NCBI GenBank assembly: GCA_024743075.1
Contig: JANSXG010000005.1
Location: forward strand, 1-46,543
Origin: a bacterium
GTDB taxonomy: Bacteria > Planctomycetota > Phycisphaerae > Phycisphaerales > UBA1924
Direction of reading: 5' to 3'
Length of the DNA stretch: 46,543 nt
Shown here: in pieces, positions 36,146 through 43,917 of the stretch
Position numbering within the stretch: position 1 is the first letter of the stretch
How the letters are laid out: each line of letters begins with the position of its first letter
Translations under genes and position numbers: made by a program
Notes under the pieces: generated by a model
Database searches by the model: none
What the model saw: only the letters and a program-made list of their open reading frames with translations
What the model was told of the DNA's origin: nothing

Positions 36146-36176
36146 GAAAAACCGGGCGGCTGTTCGCCACCCGGTT
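36146..36176 (-). terminator. intrinsic terminator after mdh
   Basis: ACCGGGCGGC (36151-36160) pairs with GCCACCCGGT (36166-36175) with one mismatch around TGTTC. On the minus strand it is followed by TTTTT (plus-strand AAAAA at 36147-36151). It lies about 27 bases beyond the mdh stop. Confidence 0.8.
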
Positions 36177-36201
36177 GTTCATAATCTCTGCGTGAATCGC
36201 G

Positions 36202-37152
36202 TCAGGCCAGCTCAGGGAACATCTTCTTGACCGTGCCGACCAGGTCCTTCACGTGGCTGATCGACTCGTCCATCAGCTTCTTCTCGTCGCCTTCGAGCTT
36301 GAGGTCGATCACGCCCTCGACGCCGTTGGAACCGAGGATGCAGGGCACGCCGACGAAGTAGCCGCCGATGCCGTACTCGTCCTCGCAGTAGGCGGCGCAG
36401 GGCAGGATCCGCTTCTTGTCCTTGATGATCGCCTCGGCCATCTGGACCGAGCCGGAGGCCGGGGCGTAGTACGCGCTGGTGCCCATGAGCTTGACGATCT
36501 CGCCGCCGCCGACCTTCGCACGCTCGACGCACTCGGTGATCTCGGCCTCGGAGAGCAGCATGGAGACCGGCACGCCGTGGACCGAGGTGAATCGGGGCAG
36601 CGGGACCATGTCGTCGCCGTGGCCGCCGAGGAGCAGCGCGGAGATATCCTCCACTGAACAGCCGATCTTTTCGGCGAGGAACCAGCGGAAACGGGCCACA
36701 TCGAGGCAGCCGGCCTGACCGACGATGCGGTTGGTCGGGAAGCCGGTGGCCTTCCACGCGGTGTAGACCATCGCGTCGAGCGGGTTGGAGACGAGGATCA
36801 CGACCGAGTCGGGTGCGTGCTGCTTGATGTTCTCCGAAACGCTCTTCACGATCTTCACGTTCGTCTCGATCAGGTCGTCGCGGCTCATGCCCGGCTTGCG
36901 CGGCAGGCCGGCGGTCACGATCACCACGTCGCTGCCGGCGATGTCGGCGTAGTCCGAGGTGCCGGTGACGTTTGCATCGAAGCGCTCCATCGGCGAAGCG
37001 CAGGCGAGGTCGAGGGCCTTGCCCTTGGCGACGCCCTCCTTGTCGGGGATGTCCAGCAGGACGATGTCGCCCAGTTCCTTCGCCGCAGCCCAGTGGGCAC
37101 AGGTCGCTCCAACGTTTCCAGCACCGATGATCGAGATCTTCGCGCGACGCAT
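36202..37152 (-). CDS. mdh: malate dehydrogenase (LDH-like type)
   Basis: NAD-dependent oxidation of malate to oxaloacetate in the citric acid cycle. The 316-residue protein begins ISIIGAGNVGATCAH (the NAD-binding GxGxxG) with Asp34 for the NAD ribose. Substrate Arg85 and Arg91 lie in GLPRKPGMSRDDL, Asp151 and Arg154 in CLDVARF, and the catalytic His178 in GGHGDDMVP. Arg85 at the specificity loop fits malate rather than lactate. GGAGG lies ten bases before the ATG. The leader contains a hairpin followed by TTTTTT. A terminator follows. It is divergent from the aminotransferase gene. Confidence 0.95.
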   Translation of the reverse strand: MRRAKISIIGAGNVGATCAHWAAAKELGDIVLLDIPDKEGVAKGKALDLACASPMERFDANVTGTSDYADIAGSDVVIVTAGLPRKPGMSRDDLIETNVKIVKSVSENIKQHAPDSVVILVSNPLDAMVYTAWKATGFPTNRIVGQAGCLDVARFRWFLAEKIGCSVEDISALLLGGHGDDMVPLPRFTSVHGVPVSMLLSEAEITECVERAKVGGGEIVKLMGTSAYYAPASGSVQMAEAIIKDKKRILPCAAYCEDEYGIGGYFVGVPCILGSNGVEGVIDLKLEGDEKKLMDESISHVKDLVGTVKKMFPELA

Positions 37153-37190
37153 TGTCGTTCATCCTCCGCGGCGAGAGCCGCTGGTTGAGC

Positions 37191-37231
37191 CGTAAAAAAG
37201 TGGCCGGACTGGCCGGGCCAGGCCGCCAAGT
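37191..37231 (-). promoter_or_regulatory. hairpin followed by a T run in the mdh leader
   Basis: On the minus strand, between the aminotransferase promoter region and the mdh ATG, GGCC and CTGGC arms fold against GCCAG and GGCC (about 37201-37225) and are directly followed by TTTTTT. It resembles an intrinsic terminator placed 40-50 bases before the start codon, so it could attenuate mdh, or stop read-through from further upstream. Confidence 0.35.
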
Positions 37232-37311
37232 TAGTAAAAACAAACACCCTCTCGGGACGACCAGTCTAGCCCGTTTCCCGCCGCCTCGCAGGTGACCGAG
37301 TCTCTCCCCTC

Positions 37312-37319
37312 GCTATGCT
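37312..37319 (+). promoter_or_regulatory. candidate -10 element for the aminotransferase gene
   Basis: GCTATGCT lies 36 bases before the ATG at 37356. GTGACC is found 16 bases before the TATGCT core, a 4/6 match to TTGACA, with the same spacing as at the ANTAR gene promoter. Confidence 0.4.
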
Positions 37320-37355
37320 CACCAAGACCTTGCATCCACCTCGGAAAGCCCACGC

Positions 37356-38552
37356 ATGACCGTTGCCGACCGCTTCAAGCCCTTCGGAACCACCATCTTC
37401 GCCGAGATCACCAGCCGGGCGGTCGAAGCCCAGGCCGTGAACCTTGGCCAGGGCTTTCCCGATTTCGACGGGCCGGAGTTCATCAAGCTCGCCGCCAAGC
37501 GGGCCATCGACGAGAAGCCCAATCAATACGCCCCGATGGGCGGCGTCCCGGAGTTCACGAACGCTATCGCGAGCCGCTGGCAGCGCGACACCGGGCAGGC
37601 GATCGACCCGAAGTCGCAGGTGACCGTGACCGCCGGCTGCACCGAGGCGATCCCCGCGACCACCCTCGGCCTGCTCAACCCGGGCGACGAGGTGATCCTG
37701 TTCGAGCCGTACTACGACTCCTACCCGGCGTCGCTGGCGATGGCGGGCGCGAAGCCGGTGTTCGTGACGCTGCACGACCGGGGCGGCTCGTTCGCCTTCG
37801 ATGAGGCCGAACTGCGCGCCGCCGTCACCTCGAAGACCCGCGCGATCATCCTCAACACTCCCCACAACCCGACGGGCAAGGTGTTCAGCCGCGCCGAGCT
37901 GGAGCAGATCGCCGGCGTCTGTCGCGAGCAGGATTTGCTGTGCATCTCCGATGAGGTGTACGACCGGCTGGTGTATCGCGACGAGCACAACCCGGAGGCC
38001 GAGCACGTCTCGATCGCGTCGCTGCCGGGCATGGCCGAGCGCACGATCACGCTGAACTCGCTGGGCAAGACCTTCAGTCTCACCGGCTGGAAGATCGGCT
38101 GGGCCATCGCCTCACCGGAACTGACCGAAGGCATCCGCGCTGCGCATCAGTATCTGACCTATGCCGTCTCAACGCCGATGCAGTACGCGGCGTCGGAAGC
38201 GCTCGGCGCACCGGGCTCGTACTACGAAGAGCTCACCGCGACCTTCACCGCCCGGCGCGATGCGCTCGCCGCGGCTCTCGAGCGCCTGGGCTTCAAAGTA
38301 AACCGCCCGGCCGGCGGCTACTTCATCCTCGCCGACCACCGCGGCGTCTCCGAACCGCTTGGGCTGAAGACGGACGTCGAGGTCTGCCACCACCTGATCG
38401 AGCACGCGGGCGTGGCGACCATCCCGCCGACGGCGTTCTACGACCACAAGCAGCGCGGCCAGCACCTGCTCCGTTTCGCGTTCTGCAAGACGCAGGAGAC
38501 GATCGACGCGGCGGTCCAGCGGCTCCAGAAGTTGGCACGAGCGGGCGTCTGA
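37356..38552 (+). CDS. class I/II aminotransferase (PLP-dependent)
   Basis: A 398-residue fold-type I aminotransferase. It shows NLGQGFPDFDGPE (typical of the kynurenine/methionine/DapC-like branch), NTPHNPTGKVFS, Asp199 and Tyr202 in ISDEVYDRLVY, the PLP-binding Lys238 in SLGKTFSLTGWKIGWA, and the C-terminal Arg in HLLRFAFCK that holds the substrate carboxylate. The same branch includes methionine aminotransferase, glutamine transaminase K and succinyldiaminopimelate aminotransferase; the true substrate cannot be read from sequence. A candidate promoter lies just upstream. It is divergent from mdh and converges on a non-coding region. Confidence 0.92.
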   Translation: MTVADRFKPFGTTIFAEITSRAVEAQAVNLGQGFPDFDGPEFIKLAAKRAIDEKPNQYAPMGGVPEFTNAIASRWQRDTGQAIDPKSQVTVTAGCTEAIPATTLGLLNPGDEVILFEPYYDSYPASLAMAGAKPVFVTLHDRGGSFAFDEAELRAAVTSKTRAIILNTPHNPTGKVFSRAELEQIAGVCREQDLLCISDEVYDRLVYRDEHNPEAEHVSIASLPGMAERTITLNSLGKTFSLTGWKIGWAIASPELTEGIRAAHQYLTYAVSTPMQYAASEALGAPGSYYEELTATFTARRDALAAALERLGFKVNRPAGGYFILADHRGVSEPLGLKTDVEVCHHLIEHAGVATIPPTAFYDHKQRGQHLLRFAFCKTQETIDAAVQRLQKLARAGV

Positions 38553-38564
38553 CATGCTCGATGC

Positions 38565-38603
38565 AAAAAAGAAACACCCCGCCGAGGATGCCACGGCGGG
38601 GCG
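38565..38603 (-). terminator. strong intrinsic terminator in the convergent region, pointing left
   Basis: CCCCGCCG (38577-38584) pairs perfectly with CGGCGGGG (38594-38601) around a nine-base loop. On the minus strand it is followed by TGTTTCTTTTTT. The T run is on the minus side, so it ends a leftward transcript from the region 38604-38975; on the plus side it may also stop aminotransferase transcripts. Confidence 0.78.
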
Positions 38604-38637
38604 TTTGGCTAACTGAATTCTCAAGGTAGCCGTAGCG

Positions 38638-38684
38638 GGCTGCGCGTGATCGCAGCACCGTCGCACTGCGTCAGCCGCGCAGCC
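38638..38684 (-). ncRNA. long bulged hairpin, possibly part of a structured RNA
   Basis: GGCTGCGCG (38638-38646) pairs perfectly with CGCGCAGCC (38676-38684). Inside, TGA and CGCAG pair with CTGCG and TCA, with one bulged T and a GC bulge. The loop is ten bases. It overlaps the end of a 13-codon reading frame on the minus strand and lies just before the leftward terminator. The strand is inferred from that terminator. Confidence 0.4.
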
Positions 38685-38712
38685 ACCTCGTTGCGTCACA
38701 AAGATTGTTCAC
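38671..38712 (-). CDS. possible 13-codon peptide with a near-perfect ribosome-binding site
   Basis: On the minus strand AAGGAGGTG, a near-perfect Shine-Dalgarno sequence, is followed by a GTG and a frame reading MNNLCDATRWLRG then TGA. It is too short to be recognised as any protein. It could be a leader peptide whose translation alters the hairpin it overlaps, or chance. It is listed because the ribosome-binding site is among the strongest in the window. Confidence 0.2.
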   Translation of the reverse strand: MNNLCDATRWLRG

Positions 38713-38975
38713 TGGACCACCTCCTTCGCTAAGCGTGTCCCGATCGTTGCCCGGTGACCTTTTACGAGTGGCGGGCGAACGCTCGGATGGATCCTCCCGG
38801 CCCCGTCAGGCCGGGCTCAACGCGCATGGGCGTGAACCGCCATGCTCGTCGGGGCTCGCTCGCCGCCTGCCCGGGGGTTCTCCCCGGACCCGGACGGCCG
38901 CGCTTTCCCGATACCCAAGTATCGGAGGATCCGGGCCGGGTTCAACCAGAATTTCTAAAAACCCGGCGCGGGGCG

Positions 38976-39161
38976 TCAGTCTTCGAGCTCGTCGAACGCC
39001 CCCTTGGCGTCTTCCTCGTCGATGTACTTCTGGAAATCCCCGATCTTGTAGGAGACGAAGCAGAACACATGGTGCAGCGTCACCCACTCGATGTCGCTGG
39101 GATCCTTCTCGATGTCCTGGCGCAGTCGGTTGAGTTCGGCGAGCAGTTTCTCGGCTTTCAT
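38976..39161 (-). CDS. small acidic helical protein, unknown
   Basis: A 61-residue protein, not recognised. It reads as a helical protein: KAEKLLAELNRLRQDIEK, a short WVTLHHVFCFVSYKIGDF segment, and an acidic end. There is no signal peptide. The ATG at 39159-39161 lies after the stop of the ASPIC-repeat gene by about 70 bases on the same strand, so it may be its distal partner. Its codon use and amino-acid pattern are protein-like, but there is no family evidence. Confidence 0.6.
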   Translation of the reverse strand: MKAEKLLAELNRLRQDIEKDPSDIEWVTLHHVFCFVSYKIGDFQKYIDEEDAKGAFDELED

Positions 39162-39231
39162 CGAATGATGGCTCCCTGTAGCTGGTTCGGTGTGGCCCCG
39201 ATCCTAGCCCGGGAGTCCTGCCCCGACGAGG

Positions 39232-41100
39232 TCAGCAGCCATCGGTCCCGAACGATGCGAGCACGCTGGTGAGATCGTCGATTCCCACATGCCCGTCGCC
39301 GTTGATGTCGGCCCGGTCCCACGGCGCACCGTGGGCCGGCACAGACTGGCCGTAGACGCGCAGCACGGCGTTGAGGTCAACTAGATCGACCGCGCCGTCG
39401 GCGCTCACATCGCTCGGCGCGTACGCGACGATGATCAGCGACTGGTTCGCGCTCACGCCTTCCAGTTCGGTGACCGCCCCGTTGTTCCAGAGCACGGTGA
39501 TCCGGTCGACGGTCGATGCCGCTCCGAGCCCGAAGAACGCGGCGCTGTCCGACTGCGTCAGGTAGCCGCCGAGCGTGTTGACGAGCGTCATCGCATCGTG
39601 CTGCATGCCACTGTCAGGATCGGTCCACGCGATCTCCACGCGCGAGCCGTAGCCGTCGGGCGCAAGGCACGAGAGCAGCGACGTGTCGAGTTCGATGCGG
39701 ATGCTGTTGGTCGGTGCATCGTCCGTCGGCCGAGGTGTTTCATTGCGGTAAAAAGCCATCTGACCGGCGAACGTCGTCACGAGCAAATCTTGATCACCGT
39801 CGTTGTCGGCGTCGAACGCGATGAGCCCACGCCCCATACCGGCGTGATCGATGCCGCACACCGCCGCGATGTCGACGAAGCCGTCGCCCTGCTGGTTCAG
39901 GAACAGGCGACACAGATCGTTCTGCCACTCGGGCTCGTTGAGGGCGTTGCGCTCGTGCCAACCGTTGGTCTCGGCGATATCGAGCCAGCCGTCGCAGTCG
40001 AAGTCCGACGCGACGGTGCCCCAGCCCCAGCCGCCCTCCTTCACTCCTTCTTGTGCAGACCGCTCCGCGAAGCCGTGAAAGCCCTCGCCCAGATAGAGCA
40101 TGTTGCCGGTGCCGGGAATCCACGCGGAAACCGGGCGGTGGTGGCTGTAGATAGAGGTGACGTACCAGTCCGGCAGGCCGTCTCGATCGATGTCGGCGAC
40201 GGTCGCGCCCATGCCGTTGCCGTCGAGACCCGTGCCGGAGAACAGCGTGAGGTTGCTGAAGGTGCCGTCTGTGTTGTTGCGGTAGTACTTGCTCGTGCCG
40301 AAGTCGGCGGCGAGGAGCAGTTCGGGGTACCGGTCGCCGTTGGTATCGGCGAAGATCGGCGTGAAGCCGCGTGTGCCGCCGGGGATCGAGAGCACGCCGG
40401 GGCCGGTGACATCGGTGAAGTTCGCGGTGCCGGTCTCGGTGAGGTTGTTACGCAGAAGCCGGGCGTTGGCCTGGCCGGCCCAGCCGGTCACGAACAAGTC
40501 GAGGTCGCCGTCGAGGTCGTAGTCGCCGAAGGTTGAACCGAAGGCGTCGCCGAGCGAGCCGCCGTTCGAGTTCGCACCAACCTCGACGCCGACTTCCGTG
40601 AACGATCCGCCGTCGTTCCGATACAGCCGATTCTTGTGCGGCTTGGGCAGCCCGGGATGCGGTCCGAGCGATGTGACATAGAGGTCGGGCAGGCCATCGC
40701 TGTTGTAATCGCCGACCGCAGCACCGAGGCCCATGTGCTGCTGGGCAACGCCCCACTTGGCGGCCTCGTCCACGAAGGTGCCGTCGCCCTGATTGATGAA
40801 CAGAGCGTCGGGAACCAGCCCGCCACCGATCCAGAACAGGTCGAAGTCGCCATCTCGGTCGAAATCGCCGACCGCGGCTCCGCCGGTCATGATCGCCAGG
40901 TTCAGCGTGTAGGTCATGAACGGCCCAGACGGCGAGTGCGTGACGCCGGCGAGCCCCGCCTCCTGCGTGGCGTTGACGAACACCGGAGCGATGTTGCCGG
41001 CATCGCCGGCGATCGTGTCAGCCGACAACCAGCACAGACAGGCGAATGCGACGAACGCTGACGAACGCGCAGCGACGGCGCCGTGGGCGGAGCGCACCAT
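39232..41100 (-). CDS. exported FG-GAP/VCBS-ASPIC repeat protein with dockerin-like C-terminus
   Basis: A 622-residue exported protein of the CRTAC1/UnbV type. A signal peptide (AFVAFACLCWLSADTIA) is followed by FG-GAP/VCBS repeats with calcium-binding loops such as DFDRDGDFDLFW, DYNSDGLPDLYV, DYDLDGDLDLFV, DIDRDGLPDWYV and DADNDGDQDLLV. An ASPIC/UnbV domain (GYGSRVEIAW to NQSLIIV) comes near residue 510-580, and dockerin-like units VSADGAVDLVDLNAVLR and DINGDGHVGIDDLTSVLASFG end the protein. The propeller should bind extracellular partners or matrix; the substrate is unknown. GGGAGGAGG precedes the ATG at 41098-41100. Confidence 0.87.
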   Translation of the reverse strand: MVRSAHGAVAARSSAFVAFACLCWLSADTIAGDAGNIAPVFVNATQEAGLAGVTHSPSGPFMTYTLNLAIMTGGAAVGDFDRDGDFDLFWIGGGLVPDALFINQGDGTFVDEAAKWGVAQQHMGLGAAVGDYNSDGLPDLYVTSLGPHPGLPKPHKNRLYRNDGGSFTEVGVEVGANSNGGSLGDAFGSTFGDYDLDGDLDLFVTGWAGQANARLLRNNLTETGTANFTDVTGPGVLSIPGGTRGFTPIFADTNGDRYPELLLAADFGTSKYYRNNTDGTFSNLTLFSGTGLDGNGMGATVADIDRDGLPDWYVTSIYSHHRPVSAWIPGTGNMLYLGEGFHGFAERSAQEGVKEGGWGWGTVASDFDCDGWLDIAETNGWHERNALNEPEWQNDLCRLFLNQQGDGFVDIAAVCGIDHAGMGRGLIAFDADNDGDQDLLVTTFAGQMAFYRNETPRPTDDAPTNSIRIELDTSLLSCLAPDGYGSRVEIAWTDPDSGMQHDAMTLVNTLGGYLTQSDSAAFFGLGAASTVDRITVLWNNGAVTELEGVSANQSLIIVAYAPSDVSADGAVDLVDLNAVLRVYGQSVPAHGAPWDRADINGDGHVGIDDLTSVLASFGTDGC

Positions 41101-41382
41101 ACCGATCCTCCTCCCGTTGGTCGGCCGATGCGCAACAACCCCGCATCGCCTCGGCACGATTGATAAACGACCGGACGCAACGGAAAAACACGAGATGAGA
41201 TCGGGAGCGGATTCCGCCGTTCCCGTCGGGCCCGCTACATCCCCACGATGCAGGCGAGCACTGCAAACAGCGTCGGTGGGCGCAAAGCGCTCGCCGACAG
41301 ACCTAATTTAGCCCGTGCGGGGTCCGTGCCAAGAACAATCCGTGACGATTTCACATTTTCTTCGTCCGAACGCCCCGGCGGT

Positions 41383-41730
41383 TCAGTTGAATCGCTGGAG
41401 TTCGAGTTCCACGCCTGTTTCCCGATCCTTCAGGATCACACGGTCGTCACCGTCGAAGGTGTAGATGTACCGACGGGAGTCATCGATGTTCAGCCCGCCG
41501 AACGACACGCCCCAATGCCCGGTCTCAGCGACAGTCTCGCCGCCGTAGAGCATGCGGGCGGTGTAGGTGTTGTCCGGCGCGAAGGTCACCGCGCCGAAGT
41601 CGAACTCGCGATCTGGCTTGACCTCTCGCCCCGATTCCCAGGTCCCGACAAAGCGGTCCTTCGCCGAGCAACCGGCGAGAACGGCGGTCGCGGCGACGGC
41701 GGCGACGCCTAGTGCGATGCGACTGTTCAT
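41383..41730 (-). CDS. small lipoprotein, unknown
   Basis: A 115-residue lipoprotein: the signal RIALGVAAVAATAVLAGC has a clear lipobox with lipidated Cys near residue 21. The mature part (about 95 residues) is beta-rich with GTWESG, FAPDNTYTARM and GHWGVSFGGLNI, a pattern seen in small lipocalin-like or META-like domains, though the assignment is uncertain. AAAGGAGG lies seven bases before the ATG at 41728-41730, one of the best ribosome-binding sites here. It lies about 60 bases downstream of rny on the same strand. Confidence 0.75.
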   Translation of the reverse strand: MNSRIALGVAAVAATAVLAGCSAKDRFVGTWESGREVKPDREFDFGAVTFAPDNTYTARMLYGGETVAETGHWGVSFGGLNIDDSRRYIYTFDGDDRVILKDRETGVELELQRFN

Positions 41731-41790
41731 GGCAATTCCTCCTTTGAAGTCAGTCTCTGGCCCCACCAGCAAAGCGGCCGGACCACCACT

Positions 41791-43410
41791 CTATCGCGCG
41801 ATCTCGATAGCACGCGTCTCACGCAGCACGTTCACCTTGATCTCGCCCGGGAACGTCATCTCCGCGGAAACCTGATCGGCGATCTTCCGCGCGATGTAGA
41901 ACGCTTTGTCGTCGTTGATGCGCCGGGCATCCACCATCACCCGCACCTCGCGACCGGCCTGGATCGCGAACGCCTCGGTGACGCCCTCGTGCTGCAGCGC
42001 GATGTCCTGAAGCTGCTCGAGCCGCTTGATGTAGAGTTCGAGCGATTCGCGACGCGCACCCGGTCGCGCGCCGGAGAGCGCATCCGCCGCCATGACGATG
42101 GGTGTGTAGATGGTCGTCGCAGGGATGTCGCCGTGGTGCCCGCCGATGACATTGAGCACGGGGTCCGACTCGCCGTACTGACGCGCGAAGTCCATGCCGA
42201 TCTTCGGGTGCCCGCCCTCCATCTCGTGGTCCATCGCCTTGCCGATATCGTGCAGGAACCCGCACCGACGCGCGACCGCGCCGTCGAGCCCCAGCTGGTC
42301 GGCGATCAGTTGGCTGATGAACGCGACCTCCAGCGAGTGCTTGAGCACGTTCTGGCCGTATGACGTGCGGTACTCCAGACGCCCCATGGCCTCCACGACC
42401 TTCGGGTGCACCCCCTTGAGGTTGCACTCCATGACCGCGTCCTTGCCGTGCTTGCGGATGCGCTCGTCGAAGTCCTTCTTGGTCGCCTCGACCACCTCTT
42501 CGATCTTCGTCGGGTGGATCCGTCCGTCGGCGATCAGCTTCTCGAGCGCTTCCGCCGCGACCGCCTGACGCACCTTGTCGAAGCAGGACACCACGATCAC
42601 GCCCGGTGTGTCGTCCACGATCAGGTCCACGCCGGTCGACTTCTCGATCTGCCGGATGTTCCGCCCCTCGCGGCCGATGATCCGGCCCTTGAGATCGTCC
42701 GACGGGATCTGGATCGTGCGCACCGTCTGCTCGGCGACGTGCTCGCCGGCGTAGCGCTGGATCGCGCTCACGATGATCTCGCGGGACTTCTCCTTGGCCT
42801 CTTCCTCGGCCCGTTCCAGCGTCTGACGCGTCATCCGCGCCGCCTCATCGACGCAGTCCTCCTCGATGACCGCGAGGAGTTCCTTGCGGGCCTCATCCTC
42901 GCTCAGTTCGGTGATCCGGAGCAGTTCGTTCTTCTTCTTCTCGATCAGCGCCTCGAGCGCCTCCTCGCGGGCCGCGAACTTGGTCTCTCGTGCTTCGAGC
43001 TTCTGGTGACGCTGGTCGAGTTGGGCCTCGCGCGTATCGAGCTTCTCGCGCCGCTGCTCCTGCTGGTCCTCGCGCTTGGAGAGGCGACGCTCCTCCTCGC
43101 GCAACTCGGCCCGCTCTTTCTTGATCTCCGCGTCGATCGCCTCTTTCTCGGCGAGCACCTTCTCCTGGGCTTCGACCTCGATCTGACGGGCCGCCGTCTT
43201 CGCCTCGCTCTCGGCGAGTTCCTTGAGCTTCTCTGCCTCTTCCTTCGCGCGAGCGATCGTCTGACCGGTGAGCAGACGCACCGCGATGATGCCAATGACG
43301 GCACCGACGACCAAAGCGATCGCGCCCACCGCGACGGCGAGCAGGCCGCTGCTGCCGGACGAGCCCGGCTGAGTCGCGAGCAGCGTGGATGTCATATGAA
43401 CAGAGAACAT
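41791..43410 (-). CDS. rny: ribonuclease Y
   Basis: Membrane-bound endoribonuclease that starts mRNA decay. The 539-residue protein has an N-terminal transmembrane segment (about 22-47), a long coiled coil of Glu, Lys, Arg and Gln (about 50-215), a KH RNA-binding domain with GRIIGREGRNIRQIE, and an HD nuclease domain with LKHSLEV and FLHDIGKA, which supply the metal-binding His and Asp. The C-terminal part is typical, ending in VNVLRETRAIEIAR. AAGGA lies seven bases before the ATG at 43408-43410. Confidence 0.96.
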   Translation of the reverse strand: MFSVHMTSTLLATQPGSSGSSGLLAVAVGAIALVVGAVIGIIAVRLLTGQTIARAKEEAEKLKELAESEAKTAARQIEVEAQEKVLAEKEAIDAEIKKERAELREEERRLSKREDQQEQRREKLDTREAQLDQRHQKLEARETKFAAREEALEALIEKKKNELLRITELSEDEARKELLAVIEEDCVDEAARMTRQTLERAEEEAKEKSREIIVSAIQRYAGEHVAEQTVRTIQIPSDDLKGRIIGREGRNIRQIEKSTGVDLIVDDTPGVIVVSCFDKVRQAVAAEALEKLIADGRIHPTKIEEVVEATKKDFDERIRKHGKDAVMECNLKGVHPKVVEAMGRLEYRTSYGQNVLKHSLEVAFISQLIADQLGLDGAVARRCGFLHDIGKAMDHEMEGGHPKIGMDFARQYGESDPVLNVIGGHHGDIPATTIYTPIVMAADALSGARPGARRESLELYIKRLEQLQDIALQHEGVTEAFAIQAGREVRVMVDARRINDDKAFYIARKIADQVSAEMTFPGEIKVNVLRETRAIEIAR

Positions 43411-43917
43411 CGGGCATTCCTTCTTTATGCAGGGTCAGCGTGACGCCTGCTGAACACTCAGCGTGTGAAGGAACCGTGTTCTGATCTGCCAATCCGGGTC
43501 GGTTCAGACCGCCTTCGAGCACCGCGAAAGCATCCGCTGGACGAGCCGAGACCCTGAAACCACCAACTCCGCCCCGGTTCGGGCAGCAGTGAGTCGAGGG
43601 GTTCGGAGAGATTCTCGCACGAGGAGCTTCCGGAAGGTGTTCAGAACGGGTGAAAAAACGACGGGAGAAACGGAAATCGCGGCAAGCCGCGGGGGTCGGG
43701 ATTGGCCCTGGAAGTGTCGCCGTCGCGGGCGAGCGGGTCTTTGTCGCCGGTCGCGTCCCAGGTCACGAACCGGCGTTCACAGATCAGATTGGATTTCCTT
43801 CGCAAGCCGAGACTTACGGAGACTAACTTCCAGATCGTAGCAGATCCCCGGCCGAATGGGAGTTCCAACCCGTCGACCCGCCCCGTGCAGGTGACCGCAC
43901 GCTCCGCCGGGGATAGC
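43411..43917. other. 507-base gap between divergent rny and the permease gene
   Basis: No gene is supported here. It must contain the promoters of both divergent genes, but no clear -35/-10 pair stands out. A 14-base inverted repeat CGCGGCAAGCCGCG lies at about 43678-43691. The permease's open frame extends through the right half, but those residues are basic and polar and do not look like protein. Confidence 0.5.

Larger units (their letters stand above)
38553..38975. other. 423-base convergent non-coding region rich in stem-loops
   Basis: Between two convergent genes lie, besides the terminator, a 17-bp bulged hairpin at 38638-38684, perfect 7-bp stems at 38796-38815 and 38908-38925, stems of 6 bp at 38824-38845 and 38871-38887, and an 8-bp stem (38935-38942 with 38960-38967). 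No gene of normal size fits. The plus strand also carries CAAGGTAGCCGTAG and GGACCACCTCCTT, words found at the 3' end of bacterial 16S rRNA, about 80 bases apart. It may encode a leftward structured RNA of up to 400 bases. Confidence 0.5.

Noticed and set aside
38622-38728. Genuine 16S rRNA gene end
   Set aside because: Only two short words match; the sequence before the first and between the two is unlike 16S, and helix 45 is absent.
38935-38967. tRNA T-arm (GGTTCAA)
   Set aside because: No acceptor stem, D-arm or anticodon arm can be built around it; the pairing found is a simple 8-bp stem with a 17-base loop.
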